Below, piece by piece: positions 1 through 7,157 of a DNA stretch of 51,598 nucleotides. Position numbers and translations under genes: made by a program. Under the pieces are notes generated by a model, which was given only the letters and a program-made list of their open reading frames with translations, searched no databases and was not told where the DNA came from. The stretch comes from CAZOIA01 sp964579675. Lineage in GTDB: Bacteria > Planctomycetota > Phycisphaerae > UBA1845 > PWPN01. The DNA lies in NCBI GenBank assembly GCA_964579675.1, contig CAZOIA010000013.1:1-51598 (forward strand), written 5' to 3'. How positions within the stretch are numbered: the stretch's first letter is position 1; every line of letters starts with the position of its first letter.

Positions 1-85
1 ATACTCCCCTCCCTGACGGTCGGGGTTCGGAAAAGCGAGGTGCCGCCCCGCTGCCTGCCCGAAGGACCCCGCGGGCCTTACCGGG

Positions 86-91
86 TATAAT
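86..91 (+). promoter_or_regulatory. candidate -10 element upstream of the Tat lipoprotein gene
   Basis: A perfect TATAAT hexamer lies 66 bases before the ATG at 158. No good -35 hexamer is visible at 16-18 bases spacing, so this is a weak promoter call. The rest of bases 1-157 shows no gene. Confidence 0.35.
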
Positions 92-157
92 GATCCGGCC
101 TCGCGCCACGGCGTCGTGTAGAACTGTTGGGAGTTATTTCAATTCAAGGGGTGAATC

Positions 158-1651
158 ATGAAGCCCATCCCTGGGAACTACCCGCTTTGCCCGGGTGCTT
201 GCTCGCGTCGCGGTTTTCTCATGGCCGCCGGCTCTGCCGCGTTGGGCCAGTCATTGCTGGGCTGCGCGGGGGCCGCTCGATTGCCGCGGGCTGATATGGC
301 CGGAGGCGGCGCCGAAGTGTCGATCGCCCGGGGCGGACCGGCATCGAAATACGTACCATCCATCAGGGCCGCCTTCGTCCGACGCAAGGGCGAATACGGC
401 ATGTGGTGGCCGGGGCAGATTTACGACGGCGAGGCGGCCCTTGCCAACTATCGTCAAAAGATCGAAGCGACGGCGAACCAGCTCGGAATCAAGCTCGATC
501 TGAGGTCCGTGCCGATCCATTCACTCGCCGAGGCCGACCAGTGGGTCGCCGAGGCCAAGGCAAACCAGCCCGACGGACTACTCGTCGTCCTCCTCGATCG
601 CCAGGAACACGCGTGGCCCACCGCGGGCAAGGCGATCGACAGCGGCCTGCCTACCGTGGTGTTCGCGCCGGTCGGGGCCGCGTTCACCACCAATACATGG
701 GATCTTGCGGACAAGAACGGTGTTTTCGTCTGCTCGACGGACGATTTCAGCCAGGCCGCCTACGGGATGAAGATGATCCGGGCCGGCGCGAAGCTTCGCG
801 AGATGCGCTACATCGTACTCGCGGGAAAGGAGCGCCGAGACACCCAAGTCCAACACATCGGCACGAAGCTGCGATATGTCCCCGCCAAGCACTTCCTCGA
901 CGAGTACGAGCGCACCCCGCTGACGGAGGAGTTGAAGCGCACCGCGGCCGCCTACATGAAGCGCGCGACCAGGATCGCGGGCCCGACGCAGCAGGACGTG
1001 TACAACGGCATCAAGAGCTACCTGGTGGCCCAGCGCATCCTCGAGCGCGAGGCGGGCGACGGCATCACGATGGACTGCCTGGGGGCGCTGGGGCGTACCC
1101 AGATCAGCCTGCCTTGTATCGCGTGGTCGCGGATGATGGACCAGGGCATACCCGCGGCCTGCGAAGCCGATATCGGCGCGTGCGTTACGCAGGCCCTGGT
1201 GCAGTACCTCTTCGACCGGCCGGGCTTCCAGCAGGATCCCGTGCCCGAGACGTCCAGAGGTTGCATCATCGGGTCCCATTGCTCGTGCCCGACGCGGCTT
1301 AACGGTTTCTCCGAGCGGCCGGAGCCATTCTACCTCTCGCATCACCACGGCCAGCGCGATGCGGTGCCGCGGACGATGTGGCGCGTCGGGCAGCGGATGA
1401 CCGCGGCCGACATCCTGGTCAGCAACAAGGATGACGTGCCCACCCAGATGATCATTTCCGCCGGCGAGGTTGTCGAAAACGTGGCTGTCCCCCCCGCGGG
1501 CGGATGCGTGGTGGCGGTCATGGTCAAGCTCGACGGGGTCACTGACGTCCTCGCTTACCCGGGCTTCCATCACATATTCTTCTACGGTGACTACAAAGAT
1601 CACCTGCGGTGGTACTGCCAGCTCTTTGGCATCAAGCCGATGGTGGTGTAG
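158..1651 (+). CDS. Tat-exported lipoprotein, L-fucose/L-arabinose isomerase-like superfamily
   Basis: The 497-residue product begins with a twin-arginine motif (SRRGFL, residues 16-21), a hydrophobic stretch and LLGC at about residues 33-36, so it is probably folded in the cytoplasm, exported by Tat and lipidated. The mature part resembles the L-fucose/arabinose isomerase-like superfamily. The stretch with GIPAACEADIGA (about residues 330-341) matches the region where those enzymes carry CE.D motifs, followed by a His- and Cys-rich segment (GSHCSCP, HHHG). The start is supported by AGGGGTG just upstream of ATG. An exported member is unusual, since characterised isomerases of this fold are cytoplasmic. 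The substrate is unknown and a binding or non-isomerase role is possible. dapF follows after 2 bases, so the two are probably cotranscribed although their functions look unrelated. Confidence 0.75.
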   Translation: MKPIPGNYPLCPGACSRRGFLMAAGSAALGQSLLGCAGAARLPRADMAGGGAEVSIARGGPASKYVPSIRAAFVRRKGEYGMWWPGQIYDGEAALANYRQKIEATANQLGIKLDLRSVPIHSLAEADQWVAEAKANQPDGLLVVLLDRQEHAWPTAGKAIDSGLPTVVFAPVGAAFTTNTWDLADKNGVFVCSTDDFSQAAYGMKMIRAGAKLREMRYIVLAGKERRDTQVQHIGTKLRYVPAKHFLDEYERTPLTEELKRTAAAYMKRATRIAGPTQQDVYNGIKSYLVAQRILEREAGDGITMDCLGALGRTQISLPCIAWSRMMDQGIPAACEADIGACVTQALVQYLFDRPGFQQDPVPETSRGCIIGSHCSCPTRLNGFSERPEPFYLSHHHGQRDAVPRTMWRVGQRMTAADILVSNKDDVPTQMIISAGEVVENVAVPPAGGCVVAVMVKLDGVTDVLAYPGFHHIFFYGDYKDHLRWYCQLFGIKPMVV

Positions 1652-1653
1652 CC

Positions 1654-2514
1654 ATGCAGTTCACCAAGATGCATGGTCTGGGCAACTGTTACGTGTACGT
1701 CAACTGCTTCACGGAGCGGGTGGTTGACGCACCGGCCCTGGCCCGGGCGGTTAGCGACCGCAACACGGGGGTGGGCAGCGACGGATTGATCCTGATCCGC
1801 CCGTCCCACATCGCCGACGCCCGGATGGAGATGTACAACCGGGATGGCTCGCGGGGTCAGATGTGCGGCAACGGGATCCGATGCCTGGCCAAATTCGTCT
1901 ACGACCACGGATTAGCGCGGAACAACCCGCTGCACGTCGAAACCGATGCCGGCGTGTTGTCGATCGACCTGACGCTTGAAGACGGCAAGGTCACGAAGGC
2001 CCAGGTGGACATGGGTGAGCCGAGGCTCAGCCCGGCGGACGTTCCGGTCAGACTGTCGCCCGAGCAGATGATCGACCACCCGATTGACGTGGCGGGACGC
2101 CAGGGCCGGATGACCTGCGTGTCGATGGGCAATCCGCACGCGGTGATCTACGGCATCCCGCTGGAGGTGCTGACAGCAGTTTCCCCCGCCGGGCGCCCCC
2201 TTGAACTCGAGGGCCGGCGGATCGAGACGCATCCGATGTTTCCCGAACGGACGAACGTACATTTCGTGGGGGTGGAAAACGGGGCGGAAGTGACGATGCT
2301 CACCTGGGAGCGGGGCAGCGGGGCGACGCAGGCCTGCGGCACGGGGGCCTCGGCGGTGTGCGTGGCGGGCGTGCTTACGCGGCGCAGTAAACGGAAGATC
2401 ACCGCTCATCTGCCCGGCGGCGACCTCTTGCTCGAATGGCGTGAGAGCAACAACCACGTTTACATGACCGGGCCCGCGGTCGAGGTCTTCACGGGCCACT
2501 GGCCGGAATCTTGA
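1654..2514 (+). CDS. dapF: diaminopimelate epimerase DapF
   Basis: DapF interconverts LL- and meso-diaminopimelate by a two-base cysteine mechanism, supplying lysine and the peptidoglycan cross-linking residue. The 286-residue length is normal for the family. It opens with KMHGLGN. The first catalytic cysteine is at residue 71 in MCGNGIRC and the second is in ACGTGAS near residue 224. An upstream in-frame codon at 1609 lies inside the preceding gene; the ATG at 1654 is chosen because family homology begins there and it follows the previous stop by 2 bases, implying translational coupling. A diaminopimelate pathway fits a planctomycete that makes peptidoglycan. Confidence 0.95.
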   Translation: MQFTKMHGLGNCYVYVNCFTERVVDAPALARAVSDRNTGVGSDGLILIRPSHIADARMEMYNRDGSRGQMCGNGIRCLAKFVYDHGLARNNPLHVETDAGVLSIDLTLEDGKVTKAQVDMGEPRLSPADVPVRLSPEQMIDHPIDVAGRQGRMTCVSMGNPHAVIYGIPLEVLTAVSPAGRPLELEGRRIETHPMFPERTNVHFVGVENGAEVTMLTWERGSGATQACGTGASAVCVAGVLTRRSKRKITAHLPGGDLLLEWRESNNHVYMTGPAVEVFTGHWPES

Positions 2515-2571
2515 GGAATCCAAGAAACCTCGCCGGTAGATAAGAGGACGGCGGCGGGATGCTCCTTACCC

Positions 2572-3138
2572 TTACCCCGGCTCGGGTGGTTTCTTGTTCT
2601 TGCGGGTTTTCCGGGGCTTCTTTTCAGTGCCGAGAAGATCGAGGAGGTCCGCGGATTTACTGGCCTGGCTCGCCTGTTCTCTGCGGTGGCGGAGGTGGAG
2701 CAGCACCAGCACGTTGAGAACGACGAGCGTTCCCACGATCGCCACCGCGTACTGGCCCAACCCGCAGGCCATTCCCATCACCATGCTGAACAGGAGAATG
2801 GTGGTGTCTTTGGGATCGCGGACAACCGTGCGATACCGGATCAGGCCGATCGTGCCGGCCAGGCCGAAGGCCCGCACGAGGTTGTTGCCCACCACCAGCC
2901 AGATCAAAGCGCCGCCCAGACAGAGCAGCATGTGGGTGTCAGGCAGGGTGCGGCTGAACTTCTTCCCGGTGAAGGTTCGGCGGTAGACCTGCCCGATGGC
3001 CCAGCCAACGATGCAGGCCGCCACCAGGCGCAACAGCACCTCGTGAACGCCGAGAGCCTCGTCCGAGGTTCCACCAATGGCATCGACCACTTCATCAAGG
3101 GCCGGATGCTCGTCGAGGAAGTTGTCAAGCACGCTCAC
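2572..3138 (-). CDS. DUF4956 integral membrane protein
   Basis: This 188-residue protein has several hydrophobic segments between about residues 30 and 150. The RYRT-x-x-RDPKDT motif and a glycine-rich helix (GMACGLGQY) identify the DUF4956 family. Proteins of this family are very often encoded next to a VTC-domain protein, as here, and are presumed to form a membrane partner for it; the biochemical role is not established. The start is GTG at 3138. Its GTGA overlaps the stop of the upstream VTC gene, so translation is coupled. The C-terminal 40 residues are lysine- and arginine-rich and probably cytoplasmic. Confidence 0.85.
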   Translation of the reverse strand: MSVLDNFLDEHPALDEVVDAIGGTSDEALGVHEVLLRLVAACIVGWAIGQVYRRTFTGKKFSRTLPDTHMLLCLGGALIWLVVGNNLVRAFGLAGTIGLIRYRTVVRDPKDTTILLFSMVMGMACGLGQYAVAIVGTLVVLNVLVLLHLRHRREQASQASKSADLLDLLGTEKKPRKTRKNKKPPEPG

Positions 3139-3881
3139 GGGGGTCCCTCGGCTTCGCGGAGTCTGTTGAGTTGCCTGATACCCCGGGCAAACTTTGAGAA
3201 CCGCCTGGCCCGCCTGAGTCCGAGGCTCTCGCGAAGTTCGGGAAACCAGGGCGGTTTGATGCCATTGTGCTTTACTTCGATGACCATACCTTCGAGCGGC
3301 CCCTGATGCTGAAGGCAGGCAGAGCAGAACCGGACGTTGCGATCGAGGGTAAGTCGAAGGCTGTTGCTGTCGTCCGGTTGGAACGACAGTCTCTCGTAAT
3401 CGACCCGCACCACCGGGGCCAGTCGCTGCTCGAGGATCATCGACCGGATAGTATGATACGTCCGGGTGACGTCGGTTTCATTCTCGCGGAGGACCCTGGC
3501 CAGGATATCCTCGCCCCGCATGAGGGCCGGCAAGTTCGACGCGAGGCAGCGGAACCGCCGCTTCAGGCTGATGTTCCGGTTCTTCACCTTGAGTTCGACC
3601 CAGCAGACCTTGTCGAATTGCCCGCCGACGCCGTACTGCCGGAGACGGATCTTCCGGCGGACCGGCAGGTTCTGCTGGTACTCCTCATAGCACTGCAGGC
3701 CGTCCGTGTCGAGATAAGTCGTCCGGATGCTCGACCAATCATGGGAACCGGCATACCGATAGATCGGCAGGACACCGCGCAGCTCAACCACCGCCGCTTC
3801 GAGCATCGTGTCGGGGAGTGGGTACTTTCGCTCGACGCGTTGGGAAGTCGTGGACGCAGGCGCGTGGTGGAGCTCAAACAT
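3135..3881 (-). CDS. VTC-domain polyphosphate polymerase-like protein
   Basis: The product (about 248 residues) has the VTC/polyphosphate polymerase tunnel-fold signature. After the initial VERKY come alternating basic and acidic strand motifs (TTYLDT, KIRLRQY, WVELKVK, LKRRF, VRVDYERL, VIEVKHN) that in yeast Vtc4 line the tunnel binding nucleotide, phosphate and metal. Yeast Vtc4 makes polyphosphate from ATP, but most bacterial homologues paired with DUF4956 are uncharacterised, so polyphosphate synthesis here is inference. The ATG at 3881 is preferred over the adjacent GTG at 3884 because AGGTAGGG lies at a good distance. The gene overlaps the DUF4956 gene by 4 bases and follows the prepilin gene by about 20. 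Confidence 0.85.
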   Translation of the reverse strand: MFELHHAPASTTSQRVERKYPLPDTMLEAAVVELRGVLPIYRYAGSHDWSSIRTTYLDTDGLQCYEEYQQNLPVRRKIRLRQYGVGGQFDKVCWVELKVKNRNISLKRRFRCLASNLPALMRGEDILARVLRENETDVTRTYHTIRSMILEQRLAPVVRVDYERLSFQPDDSNSLRLTLDRNVRFCSACLQHQGPLEGMVIEVKHNGIKPPWFPELRESLGLRRARRFSKFARGIRQLNRLREAEGPP

Positions 3882-3901
3882 CACAAACCCTACCTTGATC
3901 T

Positions 3902-4669
3902 CTACCCCGGACCGGACGGCTGGGGGTCCGGATGCCAGGGGCCCAGATCCGGGGGAGGCGCGGGGAGCCAGATGATCGATCCGCGCGGATCGGGCTCGTT
4001 CCGGTCGTACTTCTCCTTGTCGTAAGACTTCACCTTCAGAACATTCTTCTTGAGGTTCTCCGCGTGCCAGTCGGCGAACAACAGGTTAGCGGCCCGGTTG
4101 TGCCGGTAGCTCACGTCGTCGTTTCTTGAGAGCCGCCATCGGCCCTTGAATGAAATCGTGCCGCCCCCGACATCGCCGTCAAAAAGCATCACCGTCTCAC
4201 CCGGCCTCTTGAGGGTGTCGAGCCTGCGGAACGGGTAGTAATGGGGGCTCTTGATGTTGTCCTCGGCGAGCTTGCTGTTCATCCGGTAGCTTTCCTGGCG
4301 GCCGGGGTCAAACCGGTGGACGGTCGGGCAGATCTTCACATCCTCGTCCGCCTGGACAGAGCCGAGATAGCGGTCCAGCGCGTCGAACCAGCAGGCCCAG
4401 CCGGTCTTGTCTCCGCGGTCGCCGGCGACGTCGCGGACCGGATCCGGACGATCCTCGAACGGCAAGGTGCCGCGATGTACGTTGGCGTACATAAACATCG
4501 CGTTGCCCCACTCCTTGAGGTTGCTCCGGCACACGACCGAGCGTGCGTTCTCCCGGCTCCGGGCGAGCGAGGGGATCATGATGGCAAGCAGCAGCCCGAT
4601 GATGCTGACCACTACCAGCACCTCGATCAAGGTGAATGCTGACCGTTGGTGGAGCTTGCGACCGGGCAT
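3902..4669 (-). CDS. prepilin-type protein with N-terminal methylation site and H-X9-D tail
   Basis: The N-terminus carries the type IV pilin/pseudopilin signature: a basic leader, then the FTLIEVLVVVSIIGLL helix. A prepilin peptidase would cut just before the F and methylate it. Near residues 205-216 the sequence HNRAANLLFADW matches the planctomycete H-X9-DG processing-associated motif with W in place of G. The globular middle part is not recognised. GGAG lies 5 bases before the ATG. It is the first gene of a likely three-gene unit with the VTC and DUF4956 genes. Whether it is a pseudopilin of a secretion system or a surface fibre subunit cannot be told from the sequence. Confidence 0.88.
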   Translation of the reverse strand: MPGRKLHQRSAFTLIEVLVVVSIIGLLLAIMIPSLARSRENARSVVCRSNLKEWGNAMFMYANVHRGTLPFEDRPDPVRDVAGDRGDKTGWACWFDALDRYLGSVQADEDVKICPTVHRFDPGRQESYRMNSKLAEDNIKSPHYYPFRRLDTLKRPGETVMLFDGDVGGGTISFKGRWRLSRNDDVSYRHNRAANLLFADWHAENLKKNVLKVKSYDKEKYDRNEPDPRGSIIWLPAPPPDLGPWHPDPQPSGPG

Positions 4670-4820
4670 ATCCGCTCCGGGTGGGAATCAGACCCATTCC
4701 TCGTCCGCCGGTCCCCGTCCGAGCCCGTACCGCCGCCGGCAGATTACACTAACGGCGCAGGGTGCGACGGCACCGGGCCAATCGTTTTCCCCTGGCAGGG
4801 TGTGAACCTCCGCTTGTGTA

Positions 4821-4829
4821 ATTATATCA
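4821..4829 (-). promoter_or_regulatory. extended -10 promoter for the prepilin/VTC/DUF4956 unit
   Basis: Read on the minus strand this is TGATATAAT, a perfect extended -10 (TGnTATAAT). No convincing -35 is seen, which is usual for extended -10 promoters. Transcription would start near 4814 and give a leader of about 145 bases before the prepilin ATG at 4669. The same nonamer precedes dnaA. Confidence 0.5.
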
Positions 4830-4857
4830 CAGCCGGCCGCTGGCCGCGAGCCGCCTG

Positions 4858-5077
4858 CTAGTGCCGTTTTCGGCAAAAGAGTTTCGCGTTACCTCTGGCT
4901 GGCACGGGGCAACGCGGTGGTGAAACAGCTCCAGCAGGCGGTCCACGGGTCCGCGGAAACCCATGCTCGGGCCGGTTAATGTATCCCGTTGACCCGTGGC
5001 AGTGCCAGCACCGGGAAAATCGTGCGCGGCGGACCCGTGCCACCCCGGAGAAACTGACCGACCGAAAACGGCACCAG
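4858..5077. ncRNA. candidate rod-like structured RNA with nested complementary arms
   Basis: Four pairs of perfectly complementary segments are nested in order: 4861-4873 with 5062-5074 (13 bp, extendable to 4858/5077 with one mismatch), 4880-4885 with 5050-5055, 4900-4908 with 5034-5042 (9 bp) and 4943-4951 with 4991-4999 (9 bp). Together they fold about 215 bases into one long hairpin with internal loops and an open middle. This overall shape resembles 6S RNA in size and outline, and the apical part (CCGCGG..ATGCTCGG.CCG) loosely resembles the E. coli 6S apex, but that likeness may be chance in GC-rich DNA. Strand and promoter are unclear. A relic of a short inverted-repeat element is the main alternative. 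No protein is convincing in 4670-5146. Confidence 0.45.
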
Positions 5078-5146
5078 ACTGTTTCTTGGCCGGATCAGGC
5101 CACCGGGCGGCGTGGGGACGCCAGCACATCGCTATCCAGTATTGCG

Positions 5147-6025
5147 TTAAACCGTGCGCAGGTACTCAAGCGAAGCGAGCAGGCCCGCCTTTTCGCCCTC
5201 CTCAGTGCCGTTGTAGTTCGCGTCCTCCAGTTCCACGCTGACCGCGCCCTTGAAACCGGCTTTCCGGAGGGTCTCGAACACGTGGGACCAGCGGGTGACA
5301 CCATGGCCGGGGATCGTGTACCGCCAGGCAAACTCGCCGCAGAAGAATGGTTTCTGGAAGATCGACTGCTGGTACAGGCCGACTTCGTACAGATTGTCGG
5401 TCAGGACCTCGGTGTCCTTTCCGTGGACGTGGCCCACGCGGCCGGCGAACTCGTCGATGAAACGGGTATGGTCGATGCCCATGCGGATCAGGTGTGACGG
5501 ATCGAAGTTGATCCCCAGACCACTGGACGGCACTTCCGCAAGCATCGCGCGATAGGTTTCAGGATTACAGCAGAGGTGCGGGTACGGGAACCCACCGGGC
5601 CAGCCTTCCAGGACAACCATGGTGCCGAGCCCTTCCGCCACCCCGGCCAGCTCGCCGTAGCTTCGGACGGCCAAATCAAAGTTCTCCTTGCCGCTGGCCT
5701 GCGGGTTCTCGGGGATGACCACGGCGAAGAATATCTTGACCCCCGCCCCGGCCATCTCCTTGAAGTACTGGCGGTTCCTGGCCACTGCGTCCTTGCGCTT
5801 GCCGGCGTCCTCGCTGAGCAAAGCCGACCAGTCGAGCAGGTCTACGGACACGACGTCCAGGCCGGCATCCTTGACGGCCTCTACGTCGGCCACCGAAACC
5901 TGCCCGAGGTCGATCAGTTCGAACCCGACCTGCCTCGCCCACCGGGCCAAGCCGGCCAAGTCCTTCTGCCAACCGCCGCCGCCAATTCGAAACCCGATCC
6001 GAAAGTCACCCGTTCGTGTACCCAT
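5147..6025 (-). CDS. sugar phosphate isomerase/epimerase (xylose isomerase-like TIM barrel)
   Basis: The product of about 292 residues is a complete AP-endonuclease-2/xylose-isomerase-like TIM barrel. Metal ligands expected of the family are visible: E in VVLEGW, D and H in NFDPSH, the HVHGKD motif, and E in VSVELED near the C-terminus. Such enzymes isomerise or epimerise sugars or related polyols in the cytoplasm; the substrate cannot be named. The start at 6025 is chosen because GGAG stands 6 bases before it; an in-frame ATG at 6049 lacks a ribosome site. The gene stands alone between the structured-RNA candidate and a divergent glycosyltransferase gene. Confidence 0.85.
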   Translation of the reverse strand: MGTRTGDFRIGFRIGGGGWQKDLAGLARWARQVGFELIDLGQVSVADVEAVKDAGLDVVSVDLLDWSALLSEDAGKRKDAVARNRQYFKEMAGAGVKIFFAVVIPENPQASGKENFDLAVRSYGELAGVAEGLGTMVVLEGWPGGFPYPHLCCNPETYRAMLAEVPSSGLGINFDPSHLIRMGIDHTRFIDEFAGRVGHVHGKDTEVLTDNLYEVGLYQQSIFQKPFFCGEFAWRYTIPGHGVTRWSHVFETLRKAGFKGAVSVELEDANYNGTEEGEKAGLLASLEYLRTV

Positions 6026-6365
6026 CGCCTGCTCCAGAGGCCCGCTCATCGGAACCGTGCCACGGTAACCGCCATCGTCCTGAAGAGGAGCAAGATAGGG
6101 ACTCGCCCGCGGCGAGTCAAAGAAGGAATAAGAGAGGAGAAGATGTGGGGGGATAGAGGGACCGAGTTCCAGCAGAACTGCGGTGCAGGTTTCCGACCTG
6201 TGCTTCCTTCCGGTGGCAAACCGGGGCCACGCCGATGTCTGTTTCAGTTGATTTCGGGCCTGGCAGGCCTAAGATCTCCTTGGACAAAGGCCCTGGAGGG
6301 GCCGGCTGAGATGGCCGGCATGTTATCCTCAACCACCATTGAAAGGATCGGCGGGAGCTCTCGGC
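6026..6365. other. gene-free divergent interval with a perfect hairpin
   Basis: No credible gene is seen between the TIM-barrel gene and the glycosyltransferase gene. A perfect 8-bp stem with a 3-base loop (gactcgcc/ggcgagtc, 6100-6118) lies in it. It has no T-run on either strand, so it is not a classical terminator and may act in the leader of a divergent transcript. A second GC-rich hairpin (gccggc..gccggc) is near 6300-6320. Confidence 0.4.
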
Positions 6366-7157
6366 ATGCGACACCTGGTGGCGATCCCGGTTTTCAACGA
6401 AGCCAAGACGCTTGGCAGGGTTCTGGGTCTGGTCCGGCGGTACGCCCATGATATTCTGGTCATAGATGACGGCTCGACCGACGAGACTCCCCGGCTTCTG
6501 TGCCGGCAAGAGGGTGTTTTCCGAATCCGGCATCTCGACAACCGCGGGTACGGGCAGAGCCTCATCGACGCATTCAGGTTCGCGGCCGCCGGTCAATACG
6601 ACTGGCTCATCACGATGGACTGCGACGAGCAGCACGAGCCGGACCGGATCCCCGGGTTCCTCCGGGCGGCTGCTCAAGACGACGCCGAGATCATCAGCGG
6701 CTCAAGGTACATGCTTGCGTTGGGCGGCAATTCAATGCCGCCCCTGGACCGGCGGGCGATCAACCAGCGCATAACCGACCTGCTCAACGAGGTGCTGGAC
6801 CTGCGGATCACCGACGCGTTCTGCGGTTTCAAGGCCTACCGGGTGTCGGCCCTGGAGCGTTTGAATATCACCGTCCCGGGCTACGGCATGCCGCTGCAGC
6901 TCTGGGTCCAGGCGGCCCGCCGGGGGCTTCGCATCAGGGAGATCCCGGTCCGCTTGATCTACAACGACCCCAACCGGCACTTCGGGGGAGCGCTGGATAA
7001 TCCCGACGACCGACTGCTTTACTATTACGACGTGCTCGTCCACGAGCTGGGCGATCTGATCGAGTGGCCGCGGCCGTCCGCAGGGCGCTTCCCCGAGCCC
7101 TGCACCCGTGCTGCATGCTGCGGTACGAATGCTTCCGATGACAACCCGCCATGCTGA
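6366..7157 (+). CDS. family 2 glycosyltransferase, DPM1/DPG-synthase-like
   Basis: This soluble protein of about 263 residues has the GT-A nucleotide-binding start (VAIPVFNE), the VIDDGSTDET motif and a DxD-like MDCDEQHEP, as in dolichyl/polyprenyl-phosphate sugar synthases. There is no C-terminal membrane anchor. It probably transfers a sugar from a nucleotide sugar to a lipid phosphate or glycan precursor. The ATG at 6366 follows GGAG by 8 bases and begins at the first family-conserved residues; the upstream TTG at 6339 is less likely. Its 3' end overlaps the next gene by 7 bases. Confidence 0.87.
   Translation: MRHLVAIPVFNEAKTLGRVLGLVRRYAHDILVIDDGSTDETPRLLCRQEGVFRIRHLDNRGYGQSLIDAFRFAAAGQYDWLITMDCDEQHEPDRIPGFLRAAAQDDAEIISGSRYMLALGGNSMPPLDRRAINQRITDLLNEVLDLRITDAFCGFKAYRVSALERLNITVPGYGMPLQLWVQAARRGLRIREIPVRLIYNDPNRHFGGALDNPDDRLLYYYDVLVHELGDLIEWPRPSAGRFPEPCTRAACCGTNASDDNPPC

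Noticed and set aside
4827..5129. 100-residue minus-strand frame across the structured-RNA candidate
   Set aside because: The sequence is explained by the inverted arms, and the predicted peptide has no features of a real protein.
6100..6118. Perfect hairpin as a rho-independent terminator
   Set aside because: Neither strand has a T-run after the stem, so it is recorded only as a hairpin in the gene-free interval.
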